A stretch of 64,000 bases of DNA. Origin: Hymenobacter psoromatis. GTDB taxonomy: Bacteria; Bacteroidota; Bacteroidia; Cytophagales; Hymenobacteraceae. The translations under genes were made by a program, and so were the position numbers. The DNA is taken from contig CP014771.1 in assembly GCA_001596155.1 (NCBI GenBank), positions 4,030,001-4,094,000 on the forward strand, read 5' to 3'. Shown piece by piece: positions 15,239 to 25,683 of this stretch (the first letter of the stretch is position 1; each line of letters starts with the position of its first letter). The notes beneath the pieces were generated by a model, which worked only from the letters and a program-made list of their open reading frames with translations, was not told where the DNA came from and did no database searches.

Positions 15239-18200
15239 ATGCGTTACTTCCTCCTCGTCTGCTGCTTGCTGATGACCACTTTCCTCGCCGATTCGGCCGC
15301 ACCGGGGCCGCCTGCTCCCTTCGCGGCGCGGTGGAAGAAAATTGACGCGTTGCTGGCCAAGGAGCAAACCGCCACCGCCGCGCCGCTGGTGGAGCAGCTT
15401 TATCAGCAGGCCCGGCGCGAGAACAACGCCCCGAACTACGTGCGGGCGCTGCTCTACAAAATCCGTTTGCTGGAGAATAAGGAGAATGACGCCGACGAAA
15501 AGGCCATTGCCCTGCTCGAAAAAGACCTGAAAGCGGCTGGCTTTCCGGCCCGGCCCATTCTGCACTCGCTGCTGGGCGGGCTATATGCTGATTATTACAG
15601 CCAGCATCGCTACCAGCTCTACGACCGCACCAACGGGGCCGCGCCCAGCCCCGGCCCTACCCCCTTGGCCGGGGCCGACGCGGGCACCGGCCTCGCCACC
15701 TGGGATGCCGGCCGGCTGGCCGCCGCCATCGTGCGCCACTACGAATTGTCGGTAGCAGATGAGCCCCAGCGCCAGCTCACGACCACCCTGGCCCAGCTCG
15801 GCGACCTGGCCACCGGCGGCGATGCCGAAGGCCGCGCCCGGCGGCCCACGCTCTACGACCTGCTGGCCCAGCGCGCCATCGCGGCCCTGCAAAACCAGGA
15901 ATTATACCTCACCAAGCCCGAGCAGCAGTGGCAGCCCACCGACCCCAAACTGCTGGGCAGCGCCCCGGAATTTGCCGCCCTCAAGCTTATCGCCCCGGCC
16001 GATGACTCGCTCAACGGCCCGCTGCTGGAGCTGCGGCTGTTGCAGCGCCTCACGGCCGCCCGCCTGGCCGCCGGCAACCTTACGGCCCTGGCCGACGTGG
16101 ACTTGCAGCGCCTCGACTACCTGCGCGGCCTCGTGCAGAATACCGACCTCGCCGCGCTGGTGGAGCCGGCCCTGACCCGAATGGCCGCCACTTACCAGGC
16201 CCTACCCCTCAGCACCGAGTTCATCGCCCGGCGGGCGCAGGCCCGGCGCGAGGCCGGCGACAACGTGGCGGCCGTGGCCCTCACCCGCGCGGCCGAAGCC
16301 CGGTTTCCGAAGTCGCGCGGCGCGGCGCGGGCGCGGCTGCTGCGGGCCGAAATCGAGCGGCCCGAGCTGGCCTTTACCGCCGCCGACGTGGTGGTGCCCG
16401 GCCAGCCCTGGCGCCTCGACCTGACGACCCGCAACGTAACCGGATTGCACGCCTGGGCCTACCGCATCACGCTGCGCGAGTGGGAAAAAACTACAGTTAG
16501 CGAATATGATGAGCACTATGAAGAGCCAGCCCAACGGTATGCTCGTGTTTTCAAAAAGGCACCAAGTGCAAGTTGGACGATTGCCGTACCGAGCCAGCTG
16601 GTTAATTACAAAGAGCAAAAGTTTAGTGTGGCTGGCGCTGCATTGCCACTTGGTCACTACATAGTCATAATCAGTAATCAGTCTCAAAAACCAACTGCGC
16701 CGCGGGCTGGTCTGGTAACATCCTTTGCAGTGATAGGAGCAAGTGAGCTAAGTACTGTGAATCAACGTGCCCTTAATACAGGGACGTTACGACTGCTTGT
16801 TTTACACCGCCAAAGTGGTGAGCCTTTATTGGGTGTAAAAGCTCAAGCTAGGCTCAGTGTGCATGATAGCAGAGGGAAGAGAAATACGAAGCGACTAGGT
16901 AAAGTAGTGCTTACTGATGAGCAAGGACAAGTATTATTGCCACTATTAGCTGGGTCTGAGAAAGAGGACTTTGATGCGATTAATCTGTGGCGAGGTGCTG
17001 ATACATTATTTGTTGAAGGTGTAGGTAATTATAATTACCCAACAAATAATCAGCCTGAGCAACCCCGGCGGCGCACGTTTCTGTTCACTGACCGCGCCAT
17101 TTACCGACCGGGGCAGACGGTGTATTTCAAGGGGATTCTGACCCAGAGTCTGGGCGAAAAGGCCAGCTTGCTCACCGGCCAGTCGGTGAGCGTGCGCCTG
17201 CGCGATGTGAACGGCCAGACCGTGCAGACGCTGCCCTTCACGACCTCCGATTTTGGCTCGTTTAACGGTTCGCTGGTGCTGCCCACTGGCCTGCTCAACG
17301 GCGAAATGCAGCTGCAAACCGACAACGGCAGCCTCAGCTTCGCGGTGGAGGATTATAAGCGGCCCACCTTTTTGGTGACGCTCGACTCGGTGCCCGGCCG
17401 GCCGCAATTGGGCCAGCCGCTGACCCTCACCGGCCGCGCCCGCGCCTACGCCGGCCAGGCCACCGATGGCGCGGGCGTGCGCTACCACATCACGCGCCGC
17501 GAGCTGTGGCCGCTGTTCGACTACGAGGGGGGGGTAGGGGCCGCTTCCGGCCCGGCCCGCGCGGCGGCAACCAGGAAATCGCCCACGGCACCACCACCAC
17601 CGATGCCGAAGGGCGCTTTGCCGTCACCTTCACGCCGCCGCTGGCTCCGGCCGGGGCGGGGGGGGGTGGCTGGCAGCCCGGCTTCCTATTCGAAATAACC
17701 GCCGACGTGACCGACGCGGCCGGCGAAACCCGCACCGGCACCCGCAGCCTGCCCATCGGCCGCAACCCGCTCAGCCTGCAGCTTATTGGCCCCGACCAGG
17801 CCGACAAGCAGGCCCTACCCCCCTTCGTGCTGCTGAGCACCAACGCCACCGGCGAGCCGCTGCCCGCCGCCGGCACGCTGCGCCTGCTGGCGCGCCGCTA
17901 CCGCCCCAACCCGCCCGGCGTGCCCGGCCCTACCCCCGAAACCGACGACAACGAGGCCCCCGGCGAACTGGTCAAAACGCTCGCCTTCGACACGAAAAAC
18001 AGCCCCGACCTGGACCTGCGCGTCGCGCTGGCCGCGCTGCCCACCGGCCGCTACCGCCTCGAAGCCCTGGCCGCTGGGGCCGACTCGGCGCGGGCGCGGC
18101 TCGATTTCACGCTCTACGACTCGCAGGCCGCGACGGTGCCCTACGCCACGCCCGATTGGTTCGTGGTGCCGGCCGACACCGTGGCCCCCGGCCAGCTGGC

Positions 18201-21200
18201 CCCCGTGCTGCTGGGCAGCAGCGAGGCCGAGGCCCGCATATTGCTCGAAGTGGAGCGCGGCGGCCAGCTGCTGCGCCGCGAGTGGCTGACGCTGCGCGCC
18301 GGCGAGCAGCGCCGCCTGCTCGTGGCCAGCGGCCCGGCCGGGGCGCGCGGCCCGCTCTACGTGCACACCACGCAGGTGCGCGCCAACCGCCTCTACCGCC
18401 ACGACGCCACCATCCGGGTGGCCGAGCGGCCCCAGGCATTGCGCCTTTCCCTGGCCACTTTCCGCGACCGGCTCCAGCCCGGCCAGCGCGAAACCTGGCG
18501 CCTCACCATCCAGCAGGCCAACGGCCAGCCCGCCGATGCCGAGCTGCTGGCCACCCTCTACGACCAGAGTCTGGACGCGTTCCGGCCGCATAGTTTTGAG
18601 AAATTGGCTTTTAATAGCGGCTACTACCCGGCGCGGTTTGGCTGGCAGGGGGAGTTTGGGGCGGTTAGCTCTGACTCTTACGGGACGACAGATGAGGGGC
18701 CGGAACCAGCTGCCGTTGAGTATCCTGAATTGAATGACTGGCAGCAGCACCTGGACGAGGTGCCGGACCAGCTGGAGTTAAAGGAGAAGAATGGAAATAT
18801 GCGCCGACGTATGGTGGCTACCGTTACGGTGAAGGGTAATACGGATGCGCCGGATATGTCCAATCTTTCTGGTACGCCGGGCTCTGCGCCGCACGCGCCG
18901 ATGCGCGCAATGTCTGTGGCAATTCCATCACCCGCGATGATGAAAGCAGGCATGGCAAGAATAGGCGAGGACACAGCAGCCTTAAACGAGATGGTCACCA
19001 TCGGCTACGGTACCCCTAAACAAAAGCCTGCCCCCGACCTCAGCGCTGTTCCTACCCGCTCCGATTTCCGCGAAACGGCTTTCTGGCAGCCGGCCCTGCG
19101 CACCGATAAAAACGGCGACATCGTGCTCGAATTTCAGATGCCCGAGGCCGTGACGCGCTGGCAGCTGCTGGCCCTGGCCCACGACCGCCAGCTGCACAGC
19201 GGCCAGCTCGCCCGCCAGCTCGTCACGCAAAAGGAAATCCAGCTTACGCCCAACGCCCCGCGCTTCCTGCGGCCGGGCGATGCGTTCACCTTCCCCGCCA
19301 AATTTTCCAATCTCACCGACCACGCCACGAGCGGCACCGCGCAGCTCTTTTTGCTCGACGCGGCCACCGGCCAGGATATCACGGGCCAGCTCGTGAAGGG
19401 CGCGGCGCGGCAGCCCGTGCGCGCCGTCGCCCACCAAAGCCAGGCGCTGGGCTGGGAAATCAACCTGCCGGCCGACTTCGCGCCTGCCGCCGTCACCTAC
19501 CGCGTGGTAGCGCAAACGGTCAATGAGTCGATTTCGGACCAAAAAGGGTCTAAATTGAAGCACAGAGGGTCTAATAAGTCCCTCGGAGGTACTAATTCGG
19601 ACCTCGGAGGTACTAATTCGGGCCTCGGAGGGTCTAATTCGAGCCTCGGAGGGTCCAATAGGTCCTTCGAAGGCTCCAATAAGTCCTTCGGAGGTACTAA
19701 TTCGAGCCTCGGAGGGTCTAATAAGTACCTCCGAGGTACTAAATCGGGGGTCGGACCCCCGATATCTTACTCCGACGGCGAAGATAATACGCTGCCCGTC
19801 ATTCCCAATAAAATCCTGATTACTGAGAGCCTACCCCTACCCCTGGCCGGGGCCGGCACGCACGAGTTTGAGTTGACGAAGCTGACCAGCACCAGCTCGC
19901 CCACCCGGCGCAACTACTCGCTCACGCTGGAAATGACCGCCAACCCCGCCTGGTACGCCGTGCAGAGCCTGCCCTACCTGATGGAATATCCCTACGAGTG
20001 CGCCGAGCAAACCTTCAGCCGCCTCTACGCCAACCTGCTGGCCGCCCAGATTCTACGGTCGAACCCGCGCTTCAAAACCGTGCTGGCCGAGTGGACGCGC
20101 CAAGCCCAGAGCGGCACTGCCGCCCAGCAAAACGCCCTCGCCAGCAAGCTGGCCCAGAACCAGGAGCTGAAGAATATCCTGCTGCAAGAAACGCCCTGGG
20201 TGCGCGACGCCCAGGGCGAAACCGAGCGCCTGGCCCGCCTCAGCACGCTGTTTGACGAGGCCCGGCTGGCGACTGAAACCGCCGCCGCGCTGGCCAAATT
20301 GCAGCGGATGCAGCTGCCCAACGGGGCCTTCCCGTGGTTCGAAAAGATGCCTGCCGACCGCTACATCACGCAGCTTATCGTGGCCGGCTTCGGCAAGCTC
20401 AAAAAGCTTGGGGCCTTCGACGCGGGCCAGGACGACGCGGCTCGCGACCTGCTGCAACAGGCCCTGCGCTACCTCGATGCCGCCCAGGCCCGCGACTATG
20501 CCGACCTGCGCCGCCAGAAGGACGTGAAGCTGGCCGCCGACCACCTCGATGACCTCCAGGTGCAGGCGCTGTACGCCCGCAGCTTCTGGCCGCAGCAGCC
20601 GGCCGCCGCCGCCGCCCGGCCGGCCGCCGCCTACTACCGCGGCCAGGCCGCGCGCTACTGGCCCGGCCGCACGCGCTATTTGCAAGCGCAGATTGCCCTC
20701 AGCTTATTCAGGGAAGACGCGCGAGCGCCCGCCGCCCAAACGGTGATGCGGGCGCTGGCCGAAAACGCCCTGCACTCGCCCGATTTGGGCATGTATTGGC
20801 AAGACGTGCGCCCCGGCTACTACTGGCGCGAGGCCCCCACCGAAACCCAGGCCACGCTCATCGAGGCGTTCGGCGAAATCAAAAACGACCAAAAATCGGT
20901 GGACGAACTAAAGCTCTGGCTCCTCACCCAGAAGCAAACCCACAGCTGGGAAAGTACCCGCGCCACCGCCGACGCCTGCTACGCGCTGCTGTTGCGCGGC
21001 ACCAATTGGCTACGCCCTACCCCCCCGCTGCAAGTGGAAGTCGGTGGGCAAAAGATTGAGTCCGAAGCCACCCAGGCCGGCACCGGCTACTACAAGCAGA
21101 CGTGGCCCGCCGCCGAAATCCAGCCCGCCCAGGGCCGCGTGCGCGTGACCAAAACCAGCGCCGGCCCGGCCTGGGGCGCGCTCTACTGGCAGTATTTTGA

Positions 21201-21657
21201 AGACCTCGACCAGGTGACGCCCGCCGCCACGCCCCTAAGCCTGGAGCGCCAGCTCTACCGCGAAACCCGCACCGCCGCCGGCCCGCAGCTCGAAAAAATC
21301 AGCGCCGCTACCCCCCTCAACGTGGGCGACGCGCTGGTAGTGCGCCTGGTGCTGCGCACCGACCGCGCCCTCGAATACGTGCATCTCAAGGACCAGCGCG
21401 CCGCCGGCCTGGAGCCGATAAACCAGGTCAGCGGCTACCAGTATCAGGCTGGGCTGGGCTACTACGAGAGCCCGCGCGACGCGGCTACCCACTTCTTTTT
21501 GAGCGAAGTGCCGCGCGGCACCCACGTGTTTGAGTATCGGCTGCGGGCGAGCCAGGCCGGTAATTTTTCGGGCGGCCTGAGCCAGGTGCAGTGTTTATAT
21601 GCGCCCGAGTTTGGGGCCAATTCGGCGGGGCAGCGGCTGGTTATCGCGCCGCGCTGA
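15239..21657 (+). pseudogene. Bacterial alpha-2-macroglobulin-like protein, interrupted by a -1 frameshift in a G8 run
   Basis: Two overlapping frames, 15239-17698 and 17506-21657, together encode about 2,137 residues of one alpha-2-macroglobulin-type protease trap. A signal peptide lies at residues 1-20. The MG2-type block DRAIYRPGQTVYFKGIL is near residue 610, the A2M block FWQPALRTDKNGDIVLEF is in the second frame, and the thioester motif CAEQ is encoded at 19999-20010 (YPYECAEQTF). The frame is lost at 17527-17534, eight Gs followed by TAGGGG; one extra G would join DYEGG to RGRFRPGPRGGNQEIAHG exactly. So this is a one-base deletion, slippery phase variation, programmed shifting or a base-calling error. 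A Gly/Ser/Asn heptad array lies at 19555-19745, and 16487-17060 has markedly lower GC than the rest. Confidence 0.88.
19555..19755 (+). repeat. 21-bp in-frame tandem repeat inside the alpha-2-macroglobulin gene
   Basis: About nine imperfect 21-bp units (such as GGAGGTACTAATTCGGACCTC) encode heptads of the form G-(S/T)-N-x-x-(L/F)-G. The DNA units also contain local palindromes such as GTACCTCCGAGGTAC. The repeat sits between the A2M block and the thioester region and is expected to be a flexible, length-variable linker. Confidence 0.85.
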
Positions 21658-21841
21658 GGGGGGTAGGGCGGGTGGTTGAGCTGGCTTTAGGCGGAAAAAA
21701 GCGGCAACGTTTGGGGGCGGCTGGCCTGCTCTTCAGGAGGGGGTAGGCGCCGCGACAAGCCCGGTTGGGCGTCCGGTGGAGCTTGTGCGGACGGCCCCCA
21801 TAACCTATTTTTGTTTTTCTAAACTATAAGGTAAATTATTG
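21658..21841. other. Short intergenic region, no gene
   Basis: Carries two GGGGTAGG motifs (21660 and 21741) and an AT-rich stretch TTTTTGTTTTTCTAAACTATAAGG just before the next gene that may hold its promoter. Confidence 0.4.
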
Positions 21842-22519
21842 ATGAGGAAGCTAGTTGTTCTATTCGCGCTCTTGCTGAGCACCACGGCCGCCTGGGCTCA
21901 GGCCGAAAAAGTACCGGCCGTTACCAAGCTGCCCGGCGAAGAAAAACTCAGCACCCGCGAGCGCGCCGAACGCGATTTCCTGATGCCGGTGCGCCGAAAA
22001 AAGGCCGCCGAGCTGTCGAAGCCCACTGCCTCATCCGAGCAACTATCCACCGCCGCGCCCGAAACCGACGGCCTCTCGCACTACAGCGAAGCCGCCGCCG
22101 ACCCGCGCCCCGAGGAAGTAGCCGTTGCCACGGCCGAGGCCAGCGCCGCTAGCCGCCGCGCCGCCCGCCACGCCCGCCTGCGGGCCATCGAGCGGGCCGA
22201 GGAGCGTGCCGCTGACGCCCGCGCCGAGCGCCGCGCCGAAGCCCGCCGCGCCGCCCGCCACACCAGCAAGTTGAGCCACAGCAAGAAATCGACTAAAGCC
22301 AGCCGCGCCGCCGAAGCCCGCGAAGCCCGGCACAGCAGCAAGAGCAAGCACCACACCAGCGAGAAAGCCAGCAGCCACCACAGCAAAAAAACCACCTCAC
22401 ACCGCAGCAAAAGCCACCAGGCGACCACCCACAAAGCCAAGCACCACACGGCCGAGAAAAAGGTGAAAACCAAAACCAAGAGCAAAGCGGCCACCACCAA
22501 GCACAAGCACCGCCGCTAG
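21842..22519 (+). CDS. Exported, highly basic Ala/Lys/His-rich protein
   Basis: 225 residues. The signal peptide MRKLVVLFALLLSTTAAWAQ ends in a typical A-x-A site. The mature part is low complexity: Ala/Arg/Glu-rich helical in the middle (AERRAEARRAARH) and Lys/His/Ser/Thr-rich at the C-terminus (KHHTSEKASSHHSKKTTSH). No domain is recognised. The high charge suggests binding to polyanions or metals, which is inference. ATG at 21842 is preferred over a TTG one codon earlier. Two hairpins follow the stop. Confidence 0.72.
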   Translation: MRKLVVLFALLLSTTAAWAQAEKVPAVTKLPGEEKLSTRERAERDFLMPVRRKKAAELSKPTASSEQLSTAAPETDGLSHYSEAAADPRPEEVAVATAEASAASRRAARHARLRAIERAEERAADARAERRAEARRAARHTSKLSHSKKSTKASRAAEAREARHSSKSKHHTSEKASSHHSKKTTSHRSKSHQATTHKAKHHTAEKKVKTKTKSKAATTKHKHRR

Positions 22520-22535
22520 GTGGAGCAAAACGAAG

Positions 22536-22606
22536 GAGGCCCGGCCGCAATGCCGGGCCTCAGCTAAAACTCAAAAGCGCTGGTCGGTAGGCCGGCGCTT
22601 TTTTGT
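22536..22606 (+). terminator. Two tandem hairpins, second with T-run
   Basis: GAGGCCCGGC...GCCGGGCCTC (22536-22561) is followed by AAAGCGCTGG...CCGGCGCTTTTTT (22574-22606). The second has the stem plus T-tract of an intrinsic terminator. Confidence 0.75.
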
Positions 22607-22728
22607 GGGGGTAGGTGCCCGGCAGCTACAAGGCAAGCCATCTACTTTCAACAAGCAGGCGCAGGGTAGTGCGGCCGCGTTAGCGGGTGTGCCAGCCTGC
22701 GGGGCCGGGCCGGGATAGTTGGGGCTGC

Positions 22729-22736
22729 TACCTTTG
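22729..22736 (+). promoter_or_regulatory. -7 element TACCTTTG for the aldehyde dehydrogenase gene
   Basis: Exact TAnnTTTG match, 28 bp before the ATG at 22765, giving a predicted leader of roughly 20-25 nt. Confidence 0.6.
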
Positions 22737-22764
22737 GGCCCTCATCCCACCCCAAGCCCACCCC

Positions 22765-24366
22765 ATGAAGCAGGCCCTCGAAGAAGCCACTACCCCCGAC
22801 GTAACCGTGCCGCACCCCCACGCCGACCCCCACGGCATCCGGGATGTGCTGCGGCAGCTCGGTATTAAAGATGAAAACCCCGCCACCTGCACCGGGCGCA
22901 CCTGGGGGGGGGTAGGCAGCGCAAAGAAGTCTATCGTGTCGCCGGCCGACGGGCAGCCAATCGCCACCGTAGCCGTGGCCACGGTGGCTGATTACGAGGC
23001 CGTGGTGACGACTGCGCAACAGGCTTTTCTGAAGTGGCGGCTGGTGCCGGCCCCGCAGCGCGGCGACATCGTGCGCCAGATTGGCCAGGCGCTGCGCCAC
23101 CACAAAGAAGCGCTGGGCAAGCTGGTGAGCTACGAGATGGGCAAAATATTGCAGGAAGGTCTGGGCGAGGTGCAGGAAATGATTGATATCTGCGACTTTG
23201 CGGTGGGCCTGAGCCGGCAACTGCACGGCTTCACGATGCACTCGGAGCGGCCCGCGCACCGCATGTATGACCAGTACCACCCGCTGGGCATCGTGGGCAT
23301 TATCTCGGCCTTCAACTTCCCGGTGGCGGTGTGGGCCTGGAACGCCATGCTGGCCGCCGTGTGCGGCGACGTCTGCATCTGGAAGCCCTCGGAGAAAACG
23401 CCGCTGGCGGCGGTGGCCGTGCATCACCTCATTCAGCAAGTGTTAGCCGATAACGACGTGCCCGAAGGCGTGTTCAACCTCGTGCTGGGCGGGGCCGATG
23501 TGGGCCAAGCCATGAGCGCCGACGAGCGCCTACCCCTCGTGTCGGCCACGGGCAGCACCCGCATGGGCCGGGCCGTGGGCGCGGCCGTGGGCCAGCGCCT
23601 GGGCCGCGCCCTGCTGGAGCTGGGTGGCAACAACGCCATCATCCTCACGCCGCAGGCCGACCTCGACATGGCCATGCGGGCTATCGTGTTTGGGGCGGTG
23701 GGCACGGCCGGGCAGCGCTGCACCACCACGCGCCGGCTCATCATCCACGACAGCATTTATGAGGAGGTGACGCAGCGCCTGCTGGCCGCCTATGCCAAGC
23801 TGCCGGTGGGCCACCCGCTGCAAGCCGGCACGCTGGTCGGCCCGCTCATCGACGCCGATGCCGTAACGCTCTTCACCAACGCCCTGGAGGCCGTGCAGCG
23901 CGAAGGCGCAACCCTGCTCACCGGCGGCCAGGTGCTGAGCAGCGCCGAGCTGCACGGCGGCCACTACGTGCTGCCCGCCCTGGTGGCGGCCGAAAACCAC
24001 TACCCTACCGTGCAGGCCGAAACCTTCGCGCCCATCCTTTATTTGTTGAAGTACGGTGGGGGGGTAGGGGAGGCCATTGCTCAGCAAAACGGCGTGAAGC
24101 AGGGCCTGTCGTCGGCCATTTTCACCCTCAACCTGCGCGAGGCGGAAGCCTTTTTGGCCGCGCCCGGCTCCGACTGTGGCATTGCCAACGTGAACATCGG
24201 CACGAGCGGCGCCGAAATCGGCGGGGCTTTCGGCGGCGAAAAGGAAACCGGGGGGGGTAGGGAATCCGGCTCCGACGCCTGGAAAGTCTATATGCGCCGC
24301 CAGACCAATACTGTGAACTACGGCACGGAACTGCCGCTGGCGCAGGGCATTAAGTTCGATATATAA
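22765..24366 (+). CDS. ALDH7-family aldehyde dehydrogenase (probable 2-aminoadipate semialdehyde dehydrogenase)
   Basis: 533 residues. The family signature FGAVGTAGQRCTTTRRL carries the catalytic Cys, the glutamate motif is LLELGGNNAI, and the C-terminal GGEKETGGGRESGSDAWKVYMRRQTNTVNYG is typical of the antiquitin group, which oxidises alpha-aminoadipic semialdehyde in lysine breakdown. NAD-binding segments IISAFNFPVAVWAWN and WKPSEKTPL are present. Compared with what I know of the family, short Gly/Val inserts (TWGGVGSA and YGGGVGEA) coincide with GGGGTAGG motifs, suggesting the motif has expanded inside the coding sequence. ATG at 22765 follows a -7 element; the longer frame upstream is not conserved. 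Confidence 0.9.
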   Translation: MKQALEEATTPDVTVPHPHADPHGIRDVLRQLGIKDENPATCTGRTWGGVGSAKKSIVSPADGQPIATVAVATVADYEAVVTTAQQAFLKWRLVPAPQRGDIVRQIGQALRHHKEALGKLVSYEMGKILQEGLGEVQEMIDICDFAVGLSRQLHGFTMHSERPAHRMYDQYHPLGIVGIISAFNFPVAVWAWNAMLAAVCGDVCIWKPSEKTPLAAVAVHHLIQQVLADNDVPEGVFNLVLGGADVGQAMSADERLPLVSATGSTRMGRAVGAAVGQRLGRALLELGGNNAIILTPQADLDMAMRAIVFGAVGTAGQRCTTTRRLIIHDSIYEEVTQRLLAAYAKLPVGHPLQAGTLVGPLIDADAVTLFTNALEAVQREGATLLTGGQVLSSAELHGGHYVLPALVAAENHYPTVQAETFAPILYLLKYGGGVGEAIAQQNGVKQGLSSAIFTLNLREAEAFLAAPGSDCGIANVNIGTSGAEIGGAFGGEKETGGGRESGSDAWKVYMRRQTNTVNYGTELPLAQGIKFDI

Positions 24367-24407
24367 GCTGACGTCTCGGCTTACTACTTGTTAATAAGCA
24401 TAAGGCA

Positions 24408-24443
24408 AGGGCCCCGTCTGGATTTCCCGGCGGGGCTTTTTGC
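24408..24443 (+). terminator. Intrinsic terminator after the aldehyde dehydrogenase gene
   Basis: GCCCCG ... CGGGGC stem followed by TTTTT. Confidence 0.75.
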
Positions 24444-24571
24444 TTGCTGGCGGACTTGGGCAGGAGGTAAATAATGCAGCGCCAGGTGAGGCCCCTCTTC
24501 ATAGCAGAGGTATGTGGCCTGGTTGACCAGCAGCTAGGCCTGAGCCAAGTGCCAGGGCGGAATATCAGCAA

Positions 24572-24608
24572 TAAAAAAAGCCTCTAGCAATGCGCTAGAG
24601 GCTTTTTC
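24572..24608. terminator. Intrinsic terminator downstream of tRNA-Arg
   Basis: AAAGCCTCTAGC-AATGC-GCTAGAGGCTTT with A-run and T-run on opposite sides, so it can work in both directions. It lies just beyond the tRNA 3' end on the minus strand. Confidence 0.8.
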
Positions 24609-24610
24609 TG

Positions 24611-24684
24611 TGGTCGTATAAGGAGTCGAACCTTAAACCTTCTGATTCGTAGTCAGATGCTCTATCCAATTGAGCTATACAACC
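24611..24684 (-). tRNA. tRNA-Arg (anticodon ACG)
   Basis: On the minus strand a full cloverleaf can be drawn. The acceptor stem GGTTGTA pairs with TACGACC, followed by discriminator A and no encoded CCA. The D-stem is GCTC/GAGC, the anticodon arm TCTGA-CTACGAA-TCAGA, and the T-loop TTCGACT. The anticodon ACG reads CGU Arg codons after deamination to inosine. A TACCTTTG element lies 21 bp upstream and an intrinsic terminator downstream. Confidence 0.95.
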
Positions 24685-24704
24685 AGTTCTCCGTGTTGGG
24701 AGTG

Positions 24705-24712
24705 CAAAGGTA
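24705..24712 (-). promoter_or_regulatory. -7 element for tRNA-Arg
   Basis: Reads TACCTTTG on the minus strand, about 21 bp before the mature tRNA 5' end. Confidence 0.65.
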
Positions 24713-24805
24713 GAAAAATATTCTGAAAACCCACAAGATGCCGCCGCTTTTTTTTGCTGTTGCGGGAGAGTTATGGTTGCAAGTTGGTAGTAATCAGGCC
24801 AAAAT

Positions 24806-25513
24806 TTAGTTGGTCGCGCCGCGCCGCAACACTCGTTGCAAAGCCCGGTTGAACACCATATAGAGCCCAAACAGCGACGCGACGACCAGGCCCACCAGCA
24901 CCAGCTTGCTGAGCATGCCCTCGTCGGGGTCGCGCAACAGGGCCAGCACATCCTGCGCCTTGGTGCCGAGCCAGTAAAAAAACAGGCTGCGCGGCAGCAT
25001 TCCCAGCACCGACGCGGCCAGGAAGCGGCGGCGCGCTACCCCCACTATCGCCAGCACGAAGGTCATGAGGGCAAACGGCAGCACCGGCGAGAGGCGCGTG
25101 AGAATGATGAGCGGCCAGCTCTGGGTTTGCAGCTCGGCCAGCACGGCATCGGCCTTGGGGAAGTGGTGCAGCACCGCGCGCAGCTTGCCGTGGTCGAGGC
25201 GGCGGGCCAGCTCGTAGCCCAGCGCGGCGGCCAGCGCGTAGGCCGCTACCATGCCCGGCAGCCCCACCCAGCCAAAATAATAGCCAGAAATAATGGCCAC
25301 GAACGTGGTGGGCGTGAGGGCCAGCGCCATCGTGAGGCCCGCCACCGCGAAGTACAGCAGGCTCAGGCTCAGGCTCAGACTTTGGAGCAGGGTAGGGCGC
25401 TCGTAGAGCAGGCCCAGCACAGCCGCCGAGCCCAGCAGCGGCACCGCCAGCAGCAGGCCCATCGTGAGGAAGGTGGAGAAATTCTTTTGAAAAAGCTCGC
25501 GTAGAAAGTTCAT
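24806..25513 (-). CDS. TVP38/TMEM64-type VTT-domain membrane protein
   Basis: 235 residues with six or so membrane segments. The re-entrant VTT core is visible as TPTTFVAIISGYYFGWVGLPGMVAAYALAAALGYELAR, and ILTRLSPVLPFALMTFVLAIVGV is typical of SNARE-associated/DedA superfamily proteins, which are implicated in lipid scrambling or proton-coupled transport. ATG at 25513 (MNFLREL) starts just before an amphipathic helix; two upstream ATGs are possible but less likely. It is divergent from the PLP-enzyme gene. Confidence 0.82.
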   Translation of the reverse strand: MNFLRELFQKNFSTFLTMGLLLAVPLLGSAAVLGLLYERPTLLQSLSLSLSLLYFAVAGLTMALALTPTTFVAIISGYYFGWVGLPGMVAAYALAAALGYELARRLDHGKLRAVLHHFPKADAVLAELQTQSWPLIILTRLSPVLPFALMTFVLAIVGVARRRFLAASVLGMLPRSLFFYWLGTKAQDVLALLRDPDEGMLSKLVLVGLVVASLFGLYMVFNRALQRVLRRGATN

Positions 25514-25683
25514 AGGCTGAGTAAACATACGGCACCGGGCAGGCACGGATGACTCGGTGGCTCGGGCTCCACCAATCGCCCACGGTCCAGGCCGTATTTT
25601 TACGTCGCTTTCCTACCCCTCCCCACTAGCCAGTCCGCCCGGTGGGCGCATCCGCGAAATCCGTTAAATCCGTTAAATCTGCG

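Noticed and set aside
17506..17560. Separate gene starting at 17506
   Set aside because: This is the continuation of the frameshifted alpha-2-macroglobulin gene; the apparent start has no signal or conservation.
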